The position numbers were made by a program, and so were the translations under genes. From Streptomyces paludis (GTDB lineage Bacteria; Actinomycetota; Actinomycetes; Streptomycetales; Streptomycetaceae), in the NCBI RefSeq assembly GCF_003344965.1, contig NZ_CP031194.1:6510001-6574000 (forward strand): a stretch of DNA of 64,000 nt. Reading direction: 5' to 3'. Within the stretch, counting starts at the first letter, position 1. Every line of letters begins with the position of its first letter. The notes under the pieces were generated by a model. The model saw only the letters and a program-made list of their open reading frames with translations, was not told the origin of the DNA and did no database searches. Positions 16,612 to 24,499 of the stretch are shown one piece after another.

Positions 16612-17766
16612 TCACCAGCGCAGCGGCAGGGCGGCGAGGTGGCCGAGGAGCAGGCCGGAGATGATCCGGTGGTCGTTCAGCGAGGGATGCCAGTCGCAGC
16701 CGAGGCGGTCCAGCCCAGGATCGTCGTAGGACCAGTGGCCGATCCGGTGGTCGCCGCGTCCGCCGCGTTCCCGTACGACCCGCTCCGCGGTCCGGGTGAG
16801 GGCGGTGGTGTTGGGGAGCGGGGTGGTGCTGACCACGATGTACGCCCCGCGGCCGTACCGGGTGCGCAGTGTGTCGAGGAAGCCGTGGTACGCGGTCGCG
16901 TAGGCGGCGGCGAGATCGTCCTCCGTGGCCCAGCGCTCACCGGGGTTGAGGGCGGTCGAGAAGTCGTTGATGCCGAGGCCCACCACGATGACCTGGGGCC
17001 GCCAGGTGTTCGGCCGCTGCCAGATGTCGCCCTCGACGTTCAGCAGGGCGCGGTCGTAGTACGTACGGAAGTCGGTGGTGGGGTTGCCGCCGTTGTAGTT
17101 GCGGACCATGCCGAGGCCGGAGTACGCGTTGAGCTGGTGGTCGGCGCCGAGGGCGCGGGCGGTGAGGGCGCCGAAGGAGAGGTCGGCGTTGCTGTTCCGG
17201 TTGACCCCGCCGTTGCCCGAGCAGTCGCGGGTGCCCGAGGCGTTGCCGTATCCGGCGGTGAAGGAGTCGCCGATGAACTCGATCTGCCTGCTCCGCGCCC
17301 GGGGCCTCGCGAGGATCGCGCCTCCGGGAGCCGCCACGAAGCCGCCGAACAGGCCCGCGGCCCAGGGGCTTTCCGTACGTTTGACGATCCGTACGGTGTG
17401 TTCGGTGTGGCGGAGGCCGCCGATCCAGGAGGTCGTCCGGCCGGGGGTCACCAGGGTGGTGGTGGTCGTACCGTCGATCTGGACGTCGTAGTCGTTGTCG
17501 GCGTCGTCGAGGACGATGCCCACGCCGGTGCCGCGGAACCGGCCCTCGAAGGCGATGCCGGGCCAGGTGTACCGGACGGCGCCGCCGGCGGCCGGGCTGA
17601 CGCGGCCCACCGTGTGGAATGGGGCCGCTGCGCGGGGGCCGGGGGCGGTGGCCCGGGTGGGGGAGGCGGTGGCGGTCACCGGGGAGACGGCGGTCACCGC
17701 GCCCGCGGCGGCGGCCGTGAGCAGGGTGCGGCGGGATATCCGGGAGGCGTGCGGAAGTGGCTTCAT
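16612..17766 (-). CDS. Exported CE2-like SGNH carbohydrate esterase
   Basis: 384 aa from ATG 17766 (AAGGACGG upstream). A Tat-type signal (SRISRRTLLTAAAAGAV, residues 8-24) is followed by an N-terminal jelly-roll (about 50-150) and an SGNH hydrolase domain. The nucleophile Ser is in IEFIGDSFTAGYGN, block III is GLGINDFS and the Asp/His pair lies in DWHPSLNDH. This two-domain layout and the IEFIGDS motif are typical of CE2 acetylxylan/acetylglucomannan esterases. Export through Tat and a CebR-type operator 37-50 bp upstream support a role in plant polysaccharide breakdown. It is monocistronic. Confidence 0.87.
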   Translation of the reverse strand: MKPLPHASRISRRTLLTAAAAGAVTAVSPVTATASPTRATAPGPRAAAPFHTVGRVSPAAGGAVRYTWPGIAFEGRFRGTGVGIVLDDADNDYDVQIDGTTTTTLVTPGRTTSWIGGLRHTEHTVRIVKRTESPWAAGLFGGFVAAPGGAILARPRARSRQIEFIGDSFTAGYGNASGTRDCSGNGGVNRNSNADLSFGALTARALGADHQLNAYSGLGMVRNYNGGNPTTDFRTYYDRALLNVEGDIWQRPNTWRPQVIVVGLGINDFSTALNPGERWATEDDLAAAYATAYHGFLDTLRTRYGRGAYIVVSTTPLPNTTALTRTAERVVRERGGRGDHRIGHWSYDDPGLDRLGCDWHPSLNDHRIISGLLLGHLAALPLRW

Positions 17767-17802
17767 CTGGCCGTCCTTGTGTGGGGTGGGGGGTGAGGCC
17801 GA

Positions 17803-17816
17803 TGGGAGCGCTCCCA
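17803..17816. promoter_or_regulatory. CebR-type operator 2 (TGGGAGCGCTCCCA)
   Basis: An exact 14-bp palindrome located 37 bp upstream of the CE2-like esterase start codon, overlapping its likely promoter. Repression in the absence of cello-oligosaccharides is the expected effect. Confidence 0.82.
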
Positions 17817-17921
17817 ATGCGCGCCCGCTGTCGAAGGTGACCGCGAAACCGGCCGCCGTCAACCCCTCGGGCGGCGCGTGCGTGGGCGCTCCGCCGCGCG
17901 GGGGCACCCCCGGGCGGGCGC

Positions 17922-18374
17922 TCACGAGGGCAGGGGCCGCTCGTCCACGACGTGCTTCATGACCAAGGTGGAGGTCAGCCGCTGGACGCCCGGGAGGGTG
18001 GCCAGCCGGTGGTCGTACAGCTGCTGGAAGGCGGCGAGGTCGGCGGCGGCGACCCGGAGCAGGTAGTCGGGTTCGCCGAAGAGGCGCTGCGCCTGGATGA
18101 CATGCGGGACGGCGGCCACGGCCTCCTCGAAGGCGGCCGAGGTGTCACGGTCCGCCCCGCGCAGCGTGGCGAAGACGAGGGCCTCGAAGTTCAGGCCGAC
18201 GGCGGCCGGGTCGACGATCGCGCGGTAGCCGCGGATCGCGCCTGTCCGTTCGAGGTCGCGCAGCCGGCGGTGGCAGGGCGAAATGCTGAGCTGCACGCGG
18301 GCGGCGAGTTCGGTCACCGTCAGCCGGCCGTCGCGTTGCAGCTCGGCAAGAATCTTCCGGTCAAGGGCGTCCAT
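17922..18374 (-). CDS. Lrp/AsnC family transcriptional regulator
   Basis: 150 aa from ATG 18374, with GGGGGAGAA upstream; MDALDRKILAELQRDGRLT is the canonical start. The HTH spans about residues 20-45 (ELAARVQLSISPCHRRLRDLE), followed by the RAM effector domain (about 70-140). It is divergent from a LysE-type exporter, a very common pairing in which the regulator senses an amino acid and switches on its export. The 128-bp gap holds both promoters. Confidence 0.92.
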   Translation of the reverse strand: MDALDRKILAELQRDGRLTVTELAARVQLSISPCHRRLRDLERTGAIRGYRAIVDPAAVGLNFEALVFATLRGADRDTSAAFEEAVAAVPHVIQAQRLFGEPDYLLRVAAADLAAFQQLYDHRLATLPGVQRLTSTLVMKHVVDERPLPS

Positions 18375-18502
18375 GCGAAGAATTCTCCCCCATGGGTGGC
18401 CTGCGTGGGCAAAACACGGCAACACTTTCGGGCAATACGGCCCTAATCTTCCGTAGTGAGGCGATCAGCGCAAAAGGCAAGAGGGAACGGGAACGAACAG
18501 CG

Positions 18503-19120
18503 ATGGATACGTCGACGGTGGCGGCTTTTCTGGCGGTGGATCTGCTGCTGGTGTTCACACCGGGCGCGGACTGGGCCTACGCGATCACGGCGGGGCTCCG
18601 GGACCGCTCGGTCGTCCCGGCGGTCGCGGGGCTGATAGCCGGCTACGCGGGATACACCGCGCTCGCCGTGGCCGGTCTGGTGGTGATCGTGGCAAGCTCC
18701 GCGACCGTACTCACCGCGCTGACCATTGCCGGGGCGGCGTACCTGATGTGGCTGGGGTGGGGCGTCCTGGCGCGGCCGGCGGTGCTGGGCGCGGCGACGG
18801 AGGCGATGCCCTCCTCGCGGGCGCGGATCATGCTCAAGGGGGCCGGGATCAGCGGGCTGAACCCCAAGGCGCTGCTGCTGTACTTCTCCCTCTTCCCGCA
18901 GTTCATCGACCCCGGAACGGGCTGGCCCGTCGCCGCGCAGACCGGACTGCTCGGCGCCCTCCACATGGCCGCCTGCGCGGCCGTCTACCTCGCCGTCGGT
19001 GTGTTCGCCCGTACGGTGCTGAAGACCCGGCCGTCGGCGGCGAGGGCGGTCACGCGTGCCTCCGGCGCCATGATGATCGCCATCGGCGGCTTCCTGCTGC
19101 TGGAGCGCCTGGCGCGCTGA
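18503..19120 (+). CDS. LysE/RhtB family amino-acid exporter
   Basis: 205 aa with six hydrophobic helices. The N-terminal FTPGADWAYAITAGLRDRS segment matches the LysE/RhtB signature (TPGP...). GLNPKALLLYFSLFPQF is the conserved loop-plus-helix 4. It is an inner-membrane efflux carrier for amino acids or their derivatives, and is divergently paired with the AsnC regulator. The thioesterase gene follows 37 bp downstream and may be cotranscribed. Confidence 0.9.
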   Translation: MDTSTVAAFLAVDLLLVFTPGADWAYAITAGLRDRSVVPAVAGLIAGYAGYTALAVAGLVVIVASSATVLTALTIAGAAYLMWLGWGVLARPAVLGAATEAMPSSRARIMLKGAGISGLNPKALLLYFSLFPQFIDPGTGWPVAAQTGLLGALHMAACAAVYLAVGVFARTVLKTRPSAARAVTRASGAMMIAIGGFLLLERLAR

Positions 19121-19157
19121 GATCCTCCACGAGGCCGGCCGAAGGAGAAGAGGACAC

Positions 19158-19637
19158 ATGACAGAGCGGGCACAGCAGCGGCGGGAGCAGCGGCAGCAGC
19201 CGGAACAGGCGAGCCCCGAGGTACGGGCACGCGTCCGGGCGAGCTTCGACCGCCAGGGCCTGATGGCCCTCCTCGGCGCGCGGCTGACCCTGATCGCACC
19301 GGGCCGGGCGCACATCGTCCTCCCGGCCCGGCCCGAAGTGACCCAGCAGCACGGCTACTTCCACGCGGGCGCCACCAGCGCGATCGCGGACACCGCGGGC
19401 GGCTACGCGGCGTTGACCCTGTTCCCGGAGACGAGTGAGGTGCTCACGGTCGAGTACAAGATCAACCTGCTGGCACCCGCGATGGGCGACCACATCGAGG
19501 CGGTCGGCACGGTCGTCAAGTCCGGACGCACCCTGACCGTCTGCCAGTTGGAGGTCTTCGCCGTCCAGAGCGAGGAACGCGCCCTGGTTGCCAACGGCCA
19601 GCAGACCCTGATCCGCGTGAACAGGCCGGAGCGGTAG
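19158..19637 (+). CDS. PaaI-type hotdog thioesterase
   Basis: 159 aa. A Gln-rich N-terminal 20 residues precede a single hotdog domain. QQHGYFHAGATSAIADTAGGYAA carries the catalytic HxG...AxxD pattern of PaaI/YbgC-like thioesterases on the long helix. These enzymes hydrolyse acyl- or aryl-CoA esters. GGAGAAGAGG precedes the start. It is close behind the LysE gene and probably in one transcript. Confidence 0.88.
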   Translation: MTERAQQRREQRQQPEQASPEVRARVRASFDRQGLMALLGARLTLIAPGRAHIVLPARPEVTQQHGYFHAGATSAIADTAGGYAALTLFPETSEVLTVEYKINLLAPAMGDHIEAVGTVVKSGRTLTVCQLEVFAVQSEERALVANGQQTLIRVNRPER

Positions 19638-19705
19638 GCCCGTAGGACCGTAACCCGTGGGCCTGCGGGCCCGTAACCCGCGCGCCCGCGGGCCTGTAAT
19701 CCCGT
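19634..19705 (+). repeat. Imperfect ~24-bp tandem repeats downstream of the thioesterase
   Basis: Three degenerate copies of a unit like CCGTAACCCGYGGGCCTGCGGG lie in the spacer between the thioesterase stop and the GNAT promoter. The GC-rich inverted portions could fold into a terminator-like structure. Confidence 0.4.
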
Positions 19706-19727
19706 CGCCGGGAGCGGACGCCTGCCT

Positions 19728-19733
19728 TAGGCT
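19728..19733 (+). promoter_or_regulatory. -10 element (TAGGCT) implying a leaderless GNAT mRNA
   Basis: TAGGCT ends exactly six bases before GTG 19740, so a start point at the G of the start codon is expected. No Shine-Dalgarno sequence is present, consistent with leaderless translation. Confidence 0.5.
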
Positions 19734-19739
19734 CCGCGC

Positions 19740-20144
19740 GTGACGATCACGTACGAGTGGCGGGGCGCCATCGACAACGCCCCCCTCAACGCACTGCACG
19801 CGGACGGCTTCGGCTCCCCAGCGGCCCGGACGGCCGGGACCGACTGGCGCACCCGCCTGCACCGCCACAGCCTCGGCTGGGTCTGCGCCCGCGAGGACGG
19901 CTCGCTGGTCGGCTTCGTCAACGTCGCCTGGGACGGCGGGGTCCACGCCTTCCTCCTGGACACCGTGGTCGCCCGGCACCGCCGGTCGCGCGGGGTGGGC
20001 GCCGCGCTCGTCGCGGCGGCGGCCGACGGGGCCCGCGCGGCCGGGTGCGCGTGGCTCCACGTCGACTTCGAGGAGCGTCTGCGCTCGTTCTACGTCGAGG
20101 TCTGCGGCTTCCGGGAGACCTCGGCCGGGCTGATCGCGCTCTGA
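19740..20144 (+). CDS. GNAT family N-acetyltransferase
   Basis: 134 aa from GTG 19740. The acetyl-CoA-binding motif A is VVARHRRSRGVGAALVAAAADGA (residues about 78-100, RRxRGVGxxL). The C-terminal FYVEVCGFRETSAG strand-helix is usual for GNATs. The substrate is unknown. A TANNNT -10 just six bases upstream suggests a leaderless transcript. It converges on the sigJ gene. Confidence 0.85.
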   Translation: MTITYEWRGAIDNAPLNALHADGFGSPAARTAGTDWRTRLHRHSLGWVCAREDGSLVGFVNVAWDGGVHAFLLDTVVARHRRSRGVGAALVAAAADGARAAGCAWLHVDFEERLRSFYVEVCGFRETSAGLIAL

Positions 20145-20147
20145 CAC

Positions 20148-20193
20148 CGCGGGGCGCCCGTACCCCCGTACCCCGTACGCCCCTCTCCCCGCG
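20148..20193. terminator. Weak hairpin between convergent GNAT and sigma-factor genes
   Basis: CGCGGGG (20148-20154) pairs with CCCCGCG (20187-20193) around a long pyrimidine-rich loop. It occupies most of the 49-bp gap between the two stops. Confidence 0.35.
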
Positions 20194-21150
20194 TCACCGC
20201 GGTTCGTGTTCGGTCCACGCGCGGAGTTTCTCCGGGTTGCGGACCGCCCAGATGCGGGTCACCCGGTCGTCGGAGAGGCTGAACGCCGCCACTGTCATCG
20301 TGACACCGGCGCGCTGGGCGATCAGGCCGGGTGTGCCGTTGACCGTGCGTTCCAGGAGCGTCAAGTTGGGGACCTTGTCGGCGATGTGGATCAGGTACTG
20401 GGCGATGGGCATGCTGCCCTCGACCGGGCGGAGGACCGTGCCGACCAGACCGCCGCCGTCGGCGATCATCGTGGCGTCGGGGTCGAGGAGCGCGACGAGG
20501 GCCTTGATGTCCCTGGCCTCCCACGCCTCCTTGAAGTGCCGCACCAGACCGGCCTGCCCGGCCTTCGGAACCGGCGGAGCCTGCGCGGCCCGCACCCGCC
20601 GGCGGGCCGACGACGCCAGCTGCCGGCAGGCCGCCGGTGTCCGGCCGACGATTCCGGCGATCTCGGCGAAGGGGTACTGGAAGACGTCGTGCAGGATGAA
20701 CGCCACGCGCTCGGCCGGTGTCATCGACTCCAGGACGACGAGGAAGGCCATGTTCACCGACTCGTCCAGGGTGATCCGGTCGGCGGGGTCGGCCGGCTCG
20801 GACCTGCCGCCGCCCGCCCGTCCGCCGATCCACTCCGTACGGTCGGGCAGCGGCTCGGGGATCCACGTACCGACGTAACGCTCGCGCCGGTGCCGCGCCG
20901 ACCCCAGCATGTTCAGGCAGATCCGGCCGGCCACCGTCGTCAGCCAGGCGCCGGGCGACTCGATGGCCTCCTGCTCCTGCCGCGACATCCCGTACCACCG
21001 GGTGTACGTCTCCTGTACGGCGTCCTCGGCCTCGGCCAGCGAACCGAGCAGCCGGTAGGCGAGATTGGTCAGCTGGCGCCGCTCGCCGAGGAGCACACTC
21101 AGGCCCGGCTCGGACCGGTCATGCCCTGGCTCGGACGGGATCGTGCTCAT
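20194..21150 (-). CDS. sigJ: SigJ-type ECF RNA polymerase sigma factor with SnoaL-like C-terminus
   Basis: 318 aa, GAGGTGAAG upstream. Region 2 is in residues 20-85 (RLLGSLAEAEDAVQETYTRW is region 2.2), and region 4 is at about 120-175 (PFAEIAGIVGRTPAACRQLASSARRRV). The C-terminal 120 residues form a SnoaL/NTF2-like domain (FKEAWEARDIKALVALLDPD). This is the ECF41/SigJ layout, in which the C-terminal domain modulates activity in place of a separate anti-sigma factor. ECF41 genes usually sit beside a carboxymuconolactone decarboxylase/DoxX-type target; no such gene is adjacent here, though a DoxX-like small membrane protein gene lies divergently at 21412. Confidence 0.9.
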   Translation of the reverse strand: MSTIPSEPGHDRSEPGLSVLLGERRQLTNLAYRLLGSLAEAEDAVQETYTRWYGMSRQEQEAIESPGAWLTTVAGRICLNMLGSARHRRERYVGTWIPEPLPDRTEWIGGRAGGGRSEPADPADRITLDESVNMAFLVVLESMTPAERVAFILHDVFQYPFAEIAGIVGRTPAACRQLASSARRRVRAAQAPPVPKAGQAGLVRHFKEAWEARDIKALVALLDPDATMIADGGGLVGTVLRPVEGSMPIAQYLIHIADKVPNLTLLERTVNGTPGLIAQRAGVTMTVAAFSLSDDRVTRIWAVRNPEKLRAWTEHEPR

Positions 21151-21411
21151 GGCCGTCGCTTCACCTCACATTTCGAGGGCCCACGTTGTCGGACCACCGA
21201 GACACTACCGATCCACCGCCGCGAGGCAGAACGGGGGACCCGTCATGACCGCACGCGCGACGACAGAGCCGACAGAGACGACAGAGACGACAGCACCGAC
21301 GGAGCGGCGCGGCCCCGCCTTCCCGGAGGCCCAGGCGCGCCCACCGCCGGAATACGGCCGGCCCTGTGCGAAAACATCACTTTGCTCTGACTCAATAGAA
21401 AGATCACTGGC

Positions 21412-21747
21412 ATGGAGATCCTGCGGTACGTGTTCCTCGTATTCCACCTTTTCGGCTTCGCCGCGATCCTCGGCGGCATCTTCTACCAGCTGCGCGCAAA
21501 GGACCTGGTGACGGGCGGCTACATGGTGAGCAGCGCGGTCGTTCAGCTGGTCACGGGCGCGGGACTCGTGTGGACGCGCGTTTCCCTGGACCTGCCGTTG
21601 TCCCACGGAAAGGTAGGGGTGAAGCTGGCCCTGGACGTCCTGGTGGCGGTCACCGCGCTGGTGGGCATGCGCAACAAACAGCCGTGGGCCTTCTTCGGCG
21701 TAGCGGTGTTCACGGCGGCCGCGGCTGTTGTGGCCGTCGTGTGGTGA
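21412..21747 (+). CDS. Four-helix small integral membrane protein
   Basis: 111 aa made almost entirely of four hydrophobic helices (about 1-26, 36-58, 65-85, 88-111). Conserved-looking features are FHLFGFAAILGG in helix 1 and SHGKVGVKLALD before helix 3. Similar small proteins are common in actinomycetes without known function. It is 261 bp from the divergent sigJ start and may be a target of it. The ribosome site is weak (GAAAG). Confidence 0.75.
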   Translation: MEILRYVFLVFHLFGFAAILGGIFYQLRAKDLVTGGYMVSSAVVQLVTGAGLVWTRVSLDLPLSHGKVGVKLALDVLVAVTALVGMRNKQPWAFFGVAVFTAAAAVVAVVW

Positions 21748-21749
21748 CG

Positions 21750-22469
21750 CCGGACGCACCCGGCGTGGCGGCGCGCGGCGGTGCCCGCCCCTGAAACGCC
21801 TTGCCCTGGTCCTTGACGCCGCTCGCCCAGTACGTTTGGACGCGCTCATACGGCCAGGGCTCCGCCGGCTCACCGCCGACCGCGTCGCCGACGCCGTGAT
21901 TCCCGGCTCCGTACCGTTCGACTCGACTCGCCCCCCGTCGCCGGCATGGAAACGCTGAGGGCGTTCCCGGGCCCGGCCGGCGTACGGACCGTGGAAGGGC
22001 GGCCGACGCCGCCGGCCGGCAGCCGCCCGCCGAGACCACCGCCCGCCGGCACTCGATCTTCCTGGACGCCGGACTCCGGGACGCGCCGGGCGCCCGGCGC
22101 GTCTGGTCATGCGCGTTCCTGGCCGCCGTCTGGCAGCTGGCCCGGCTCGGACTGCTGCGGCACTCCGGTGAACCCGTACTCCAGCCCGTGCCCTGGCCGG
22201 CCGGCGAGGACTTCCCGGGCGACTGGGACGAACTGCCGCCACTGATCCGGCTCAGCCCCTCCGCCGCGCCCTTCTCCGCATACCGCACCTGTTCCGTCCT
22301 GCCGTCCCGCCTCCTGCCGGTCGAGCACGCGGTACGGGTCGTCCTCGACCAGGTGAACGTCGAGCCGCGGGCGCTCCGTCAAGTCGCCGAGCGCGCCTTC
22401 GGCGAGGGCCTCTCCGTACCCGAGGAGATTCCCGGCCGTATCTCCTACGTCTTCCGCGAGGGGACCTGA
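21750..22469 (+). pseudogene. Frameshifted remnant of a conserved hypothetical gene
   Basis: Coding-like sequence continues across frames. The frame ending at 21958 reads LALVLDAARPVRLDALIRPGL and on to VIPGSVPFDS. The frame open from about 21900 to TGA 22467-22469 reads RRHSIFLDAGLRDAPGARRVW and on to PEEIPGRISYVFREGT. Each half has protein-like composition but no start in the second frame before GTG 22188. The simplest reading is one gene of about 230 codons broken by one or two frameshifts near 21950-22010. The family was not recognised. An alternative is that only a 93-aa product from GTG 22188 is made. Confidence 0.4.
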
Positions 22470-22695
22470 GATGGCCGGGGGCGCGGTCACCGGTGAGCCG
22501 TACGGGCGGAGTCCGGAGCCCGTCCTGGTCTTCGGAGAGGTGCACACCTGCCTGCTGCCGCACTCCCGGGCGCTGACCGGGCACGCTGCCACCGACCTTC
22601 TGCGCTTACGGGCGGGCGAGCGCGTCCGGCTGTGGCCGTTCACCACGGCTGGAGTGGCTTGTGCCGCGTGATCGTTCGCTCCGGCGGGTGCGGGG
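22470..22695. other. Spacer downstream of the decayed gene
   Basis: A 66-codon frame (22471-22671) starts one base after the decayed gene's stop and contains one TTA codon. It has no recognisable domain and may be further debris. The rsgA leader promoter begins at 22696. Confidence 0.3.
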
Positions 22696-22733
22696 AAAAT
22701 GGCTCGCGGTGGGGTGCGCGGTGTGGTTAGGGT
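22696..22733 (+). promoter_or_regulatory. Candidate WblC/WhiB7-type promoter for the rsgA-1 leader transcript
   Basis: AAAAT (22696-22700) is followed after exactly 27 bases by TAGGGT (22728-22733), a good -10. An AT-rich block just upstream of the -35 position is the hallmark of WhiB7/WblC-dependent promoters. The same AAAAT-N27-TAGNNT layout occurs on the minus strand before the EF-G-binding protein gene (56945-56982). Confidence 0.4.
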
Positions 22734-22813
22734 GGGCGGCGTCCGGGAGGGCGGGCGTAACGTGCCGCTTTCGGGGCGTTGTTGGTGGTGGAGACACGGA
22801 GGTGAGGACATTG

Positions 22814-22888
22814 ATGACGGTCACTGTGCTGGGCGCTGCCCAGGTTCATCAGAGGTTCCTCGTTCTTCTCCCCGTGGTCTCCGGCTGA
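22814..22888 (+). CDS. 24-aa leader peptide upstream of rsgA-1
   Basis: ATG 22814 to TGA 22886-22888 encodes MTVTVLGAAQVHQRF followed by LVLLPVVSG. The Shine-Dalgarno GGAGGTGAGG (22798-22807) is a near-perfect match to the 16S anti-SD, stronger than that of most genes here. The peptide ends 71 bp before rsgA. A leader of the same size with the same GGAGGTGAG-TTGATGAC context precedes the second rsgA copy, so the arrangement is unlikely to be chance. It is inferred to be a translational or transcriptional attenuation leader. Confidence 0.6.
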   Translation: MTVTVLGAAQVHQRFLVLLPVVSG

Positions 22889-22940
22889 CCTTTCCGTTTC
22901 ACTTCCGCGCCTGAGCGCGCGTGTGTTTGTGCCGGGGCCA

Positions 22941-22952
22941 CCCTTTGAAGGG
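22941..22952 (+). promoter_or_regulatory. Hairpin covering the rsgA-1 Shine-Dalgarno
   Basis: CCCT-TTGA-AGGG can fold so that the GAAGGG ribosome site of rsgA-1 is paired. Together with the leader peptide it suggests control of translation initiation. Confidence 0.4.
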
Positions 22953-22959
22953 TTTCCCC

Positions 22960-24066
22960 TTGTCTTTCTCTTCTCTTCGCGCTTCCTCCGCTCCGCATCC
23001 CCTCGCCGCTCATGGCTGGGACGAGGGCTGGGAGGCCGAGTTCGCTCCGCACGGTGTTCAGGGGCTGGTGCCCGGTCGTGTCGTCCGGGTGGACCGCGGG
23101 CTCTGCGATGTCGTCACCCCGGACGGCACCGTACGGGCCGACACCGAGTTCGTCGTGCCGCGCGACCCGATGAAGGTGGTGTGCACGGGGGACTGGGTCG
23201 CCGTCGACCCGGCGGGCGGCGATCCGCGGTACGTACGTGCCCTCCTCACGCGCCGCAGCGCCTTCGTACGCTCCACGTCGTCCAAGCGCTCCGAGGGCCA
23301 GATCCTCGCCGCCAACGTCGACCACGCCCTCCTCGTGATCTCCCTCGCCGTCGAACTCGACCTGGGCCGCACCGAACGCTTTCTCGCCCTGGCCTGGGAG
23401 AGCGGCGCCCTCCCGGTCGTCGTTCTCACCAAGGCGGACCTGGTCGACGCCGCCGTCCTCGGGCATCTCGCCGAGGACATCAAGGCCGTCGCGCCCGGGG
23501 TGCAGGTGCTGGCCGTCAGCGCTCTGACGGGGGAGGGCGTCGAGGTGCTCTCCGCGGTCCTTTCCGGCGGTACGAGCGTGCTGCTCGGTACGTCGGGGGC
23601 GGGCAAGTCGTCCCTCGCCAACGCCCTGCTCGGGGCCGACATCATGGACGTACAGGCCGCCCGGGACGTGGACGGCAAGGGGCGGCACACCACCACGACC
23701 CGCAATCTCCTCGCCCTGCCCGGCGGTGGGGTGCTCATCGACACCCCCGGGCTGCGCGGGGTCGGGCTCTGGGACGCGGAGACCGGCGTCGGGCAGGCGT
23801 TCGCGGAGATCGAGGCGCTCGCCGCGCACTGCCGCTTCCACGACTGCGCCCACGGTGCGGAGCCCGGCTGCGCCGTGCTCGCCGCGGTGGCGGACGGCTC
23901 GCTGGCCGAACGGCGGCTGGACAGCTACCGCAAGCTCCTGCGGGAGAACCGGTACATCGTCGCCAAGACCGACGCCCGGCTGCGTGGGGAGATCCGGCGC
24001 GACTGGAAGCGCAAGGGCGCGGAGGGGCGCGCCGCCATGGAGGCCAAGCGCGGGCGCGTGCGGTAG
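22960..24066 (+). CDS. rsgA: Ribosome small-subunit-dependent GTPase A, copy 1
   Basis: 368 aa from TTG 22960 (chosen by analogy with the second copy, whose TTG starts at the same place; GAAGGG lies upstream). The circularly permuted GTPase order is visible: G4 LTKADLV, G1 GTSGAGKSS, G3 DTPGLRG. An N-terminal OB-fold (about 20-90) and a C-terminal zinc motif CRFHDCAHGAEPGC (C-x5-H-x-C type) are present. RsgA checks late 30S subunit maturation and releases RbfA in a GTP-dependent step. It is preceded by a leader peptide and a second paralogue exists at 57253. The last 20 residues are Lys/Arg-rich, suiting rRNA contact. Confidence 0.93.
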   Translation: MSFSSLRASSAPHPLAAHGWDEGWEAEFAPHGVQGLVPGRVVRVDRGLCDVVTPDGTVRADTEFVVPRDPMKVVCTGDWVAVDPAGGDPRYVRALLTRRSAFVRSTSSKRSEGQILAANVDHALLVISLAVELDLGRTERFLALAWESGALPVVVLTKADLVDAAVLGHLAEDIKAVAPGVQVLAVSALTGEGVEVLSAVLSGGTSVLLGTSGAGKSSLANALLGADIMDVQAARDVDGKGRHTTTTRNLLALPGGGVLIDTPGLRGVGLWDAETGVGQAFAEIEALAAHCRFHDCAHGAEPGCAVLAAVADGSLAERRLDSYRKLLRENRYIVAKTDARLRGEIRRDWKRKGAEGRAAMEAKRGRVR

Positions 24067-24104
24067 CGGGCGGCGGGCGGGGGCCTCCCCATCCGCGCGT
24101 ACGG

Positions 24105-24470
24105 TCAGTCCAGGCCCCAGCTGTGGATCTTGCGCGGGTGAATGCGGATCAGCTCCTCGCTGAAGTGCGGGCCGAGGTCGTGCGGGCCCGTCAGCAGCTC
24201 CGCCTCGCCCCGGATGTCCACCCCGCGGACCTTCCACGGGTCGGTGCTCACGATGTCGTCCACGACGAGCGCCACCCGTGGATTGGTCCGGAGATTGCGC
24301 CACTTCTTGGTGGTGCCCAGGGCGTAACCGCCGATCAGGATCGTCCCGTCGTCCCGCGGATGGAAACCGACGGGGTTGGCTTGCGGCTGCCCCTTCGGAT
24401 CCACGGTCGCCATCCGGCCCAGCCGCTGCGTCCGCAGATACGCCCGCTCGGCCTCACTGAATTCCGTCAT
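24105..24470 (-). CDS. PPOX-class F420-dependent oxidoreductase
   Basis: 121 aa, split beta-barrel. The opening SEAERAYLRTQRLGRMATV...GQPQANPVGF and the KKWRNLRTNPRVALVVDD block are typical of the actinobacterial F420/PPOX family (Rv1155-like, with F420 instead of FMN). The C-terminal RIHPRKIHSWGLD is also characteristic. GAGGGTGAGG precedes ATG 24470. It probably reduces small organic substrates using F420H2. It is convergent with rsgA-1. Confidence 0.9.
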   Translation of the reverse strand: MTEFSEAERAYLRTQRLGRMATVDPKGQPQANPVGFHPRDDGTILIGGYALGTTKKWRNLRTNPRVALVVDDIVSTDPWKVRGVDIRGEAELLTGPHDLGPHFSEELIRIHPRKIHSWGLD

Positions 24471-24499
24471 GCCTCACCCTCGCACGGGTCCGCGCGGGC

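Noticed and set aside
22471..22671. A 66-codon frame starting one base after the decayed gene
   Set aside because: It contains a TTA codon, no motif, and lies in a region that already looks degraded, so it was mentioned only in the spacer entry.
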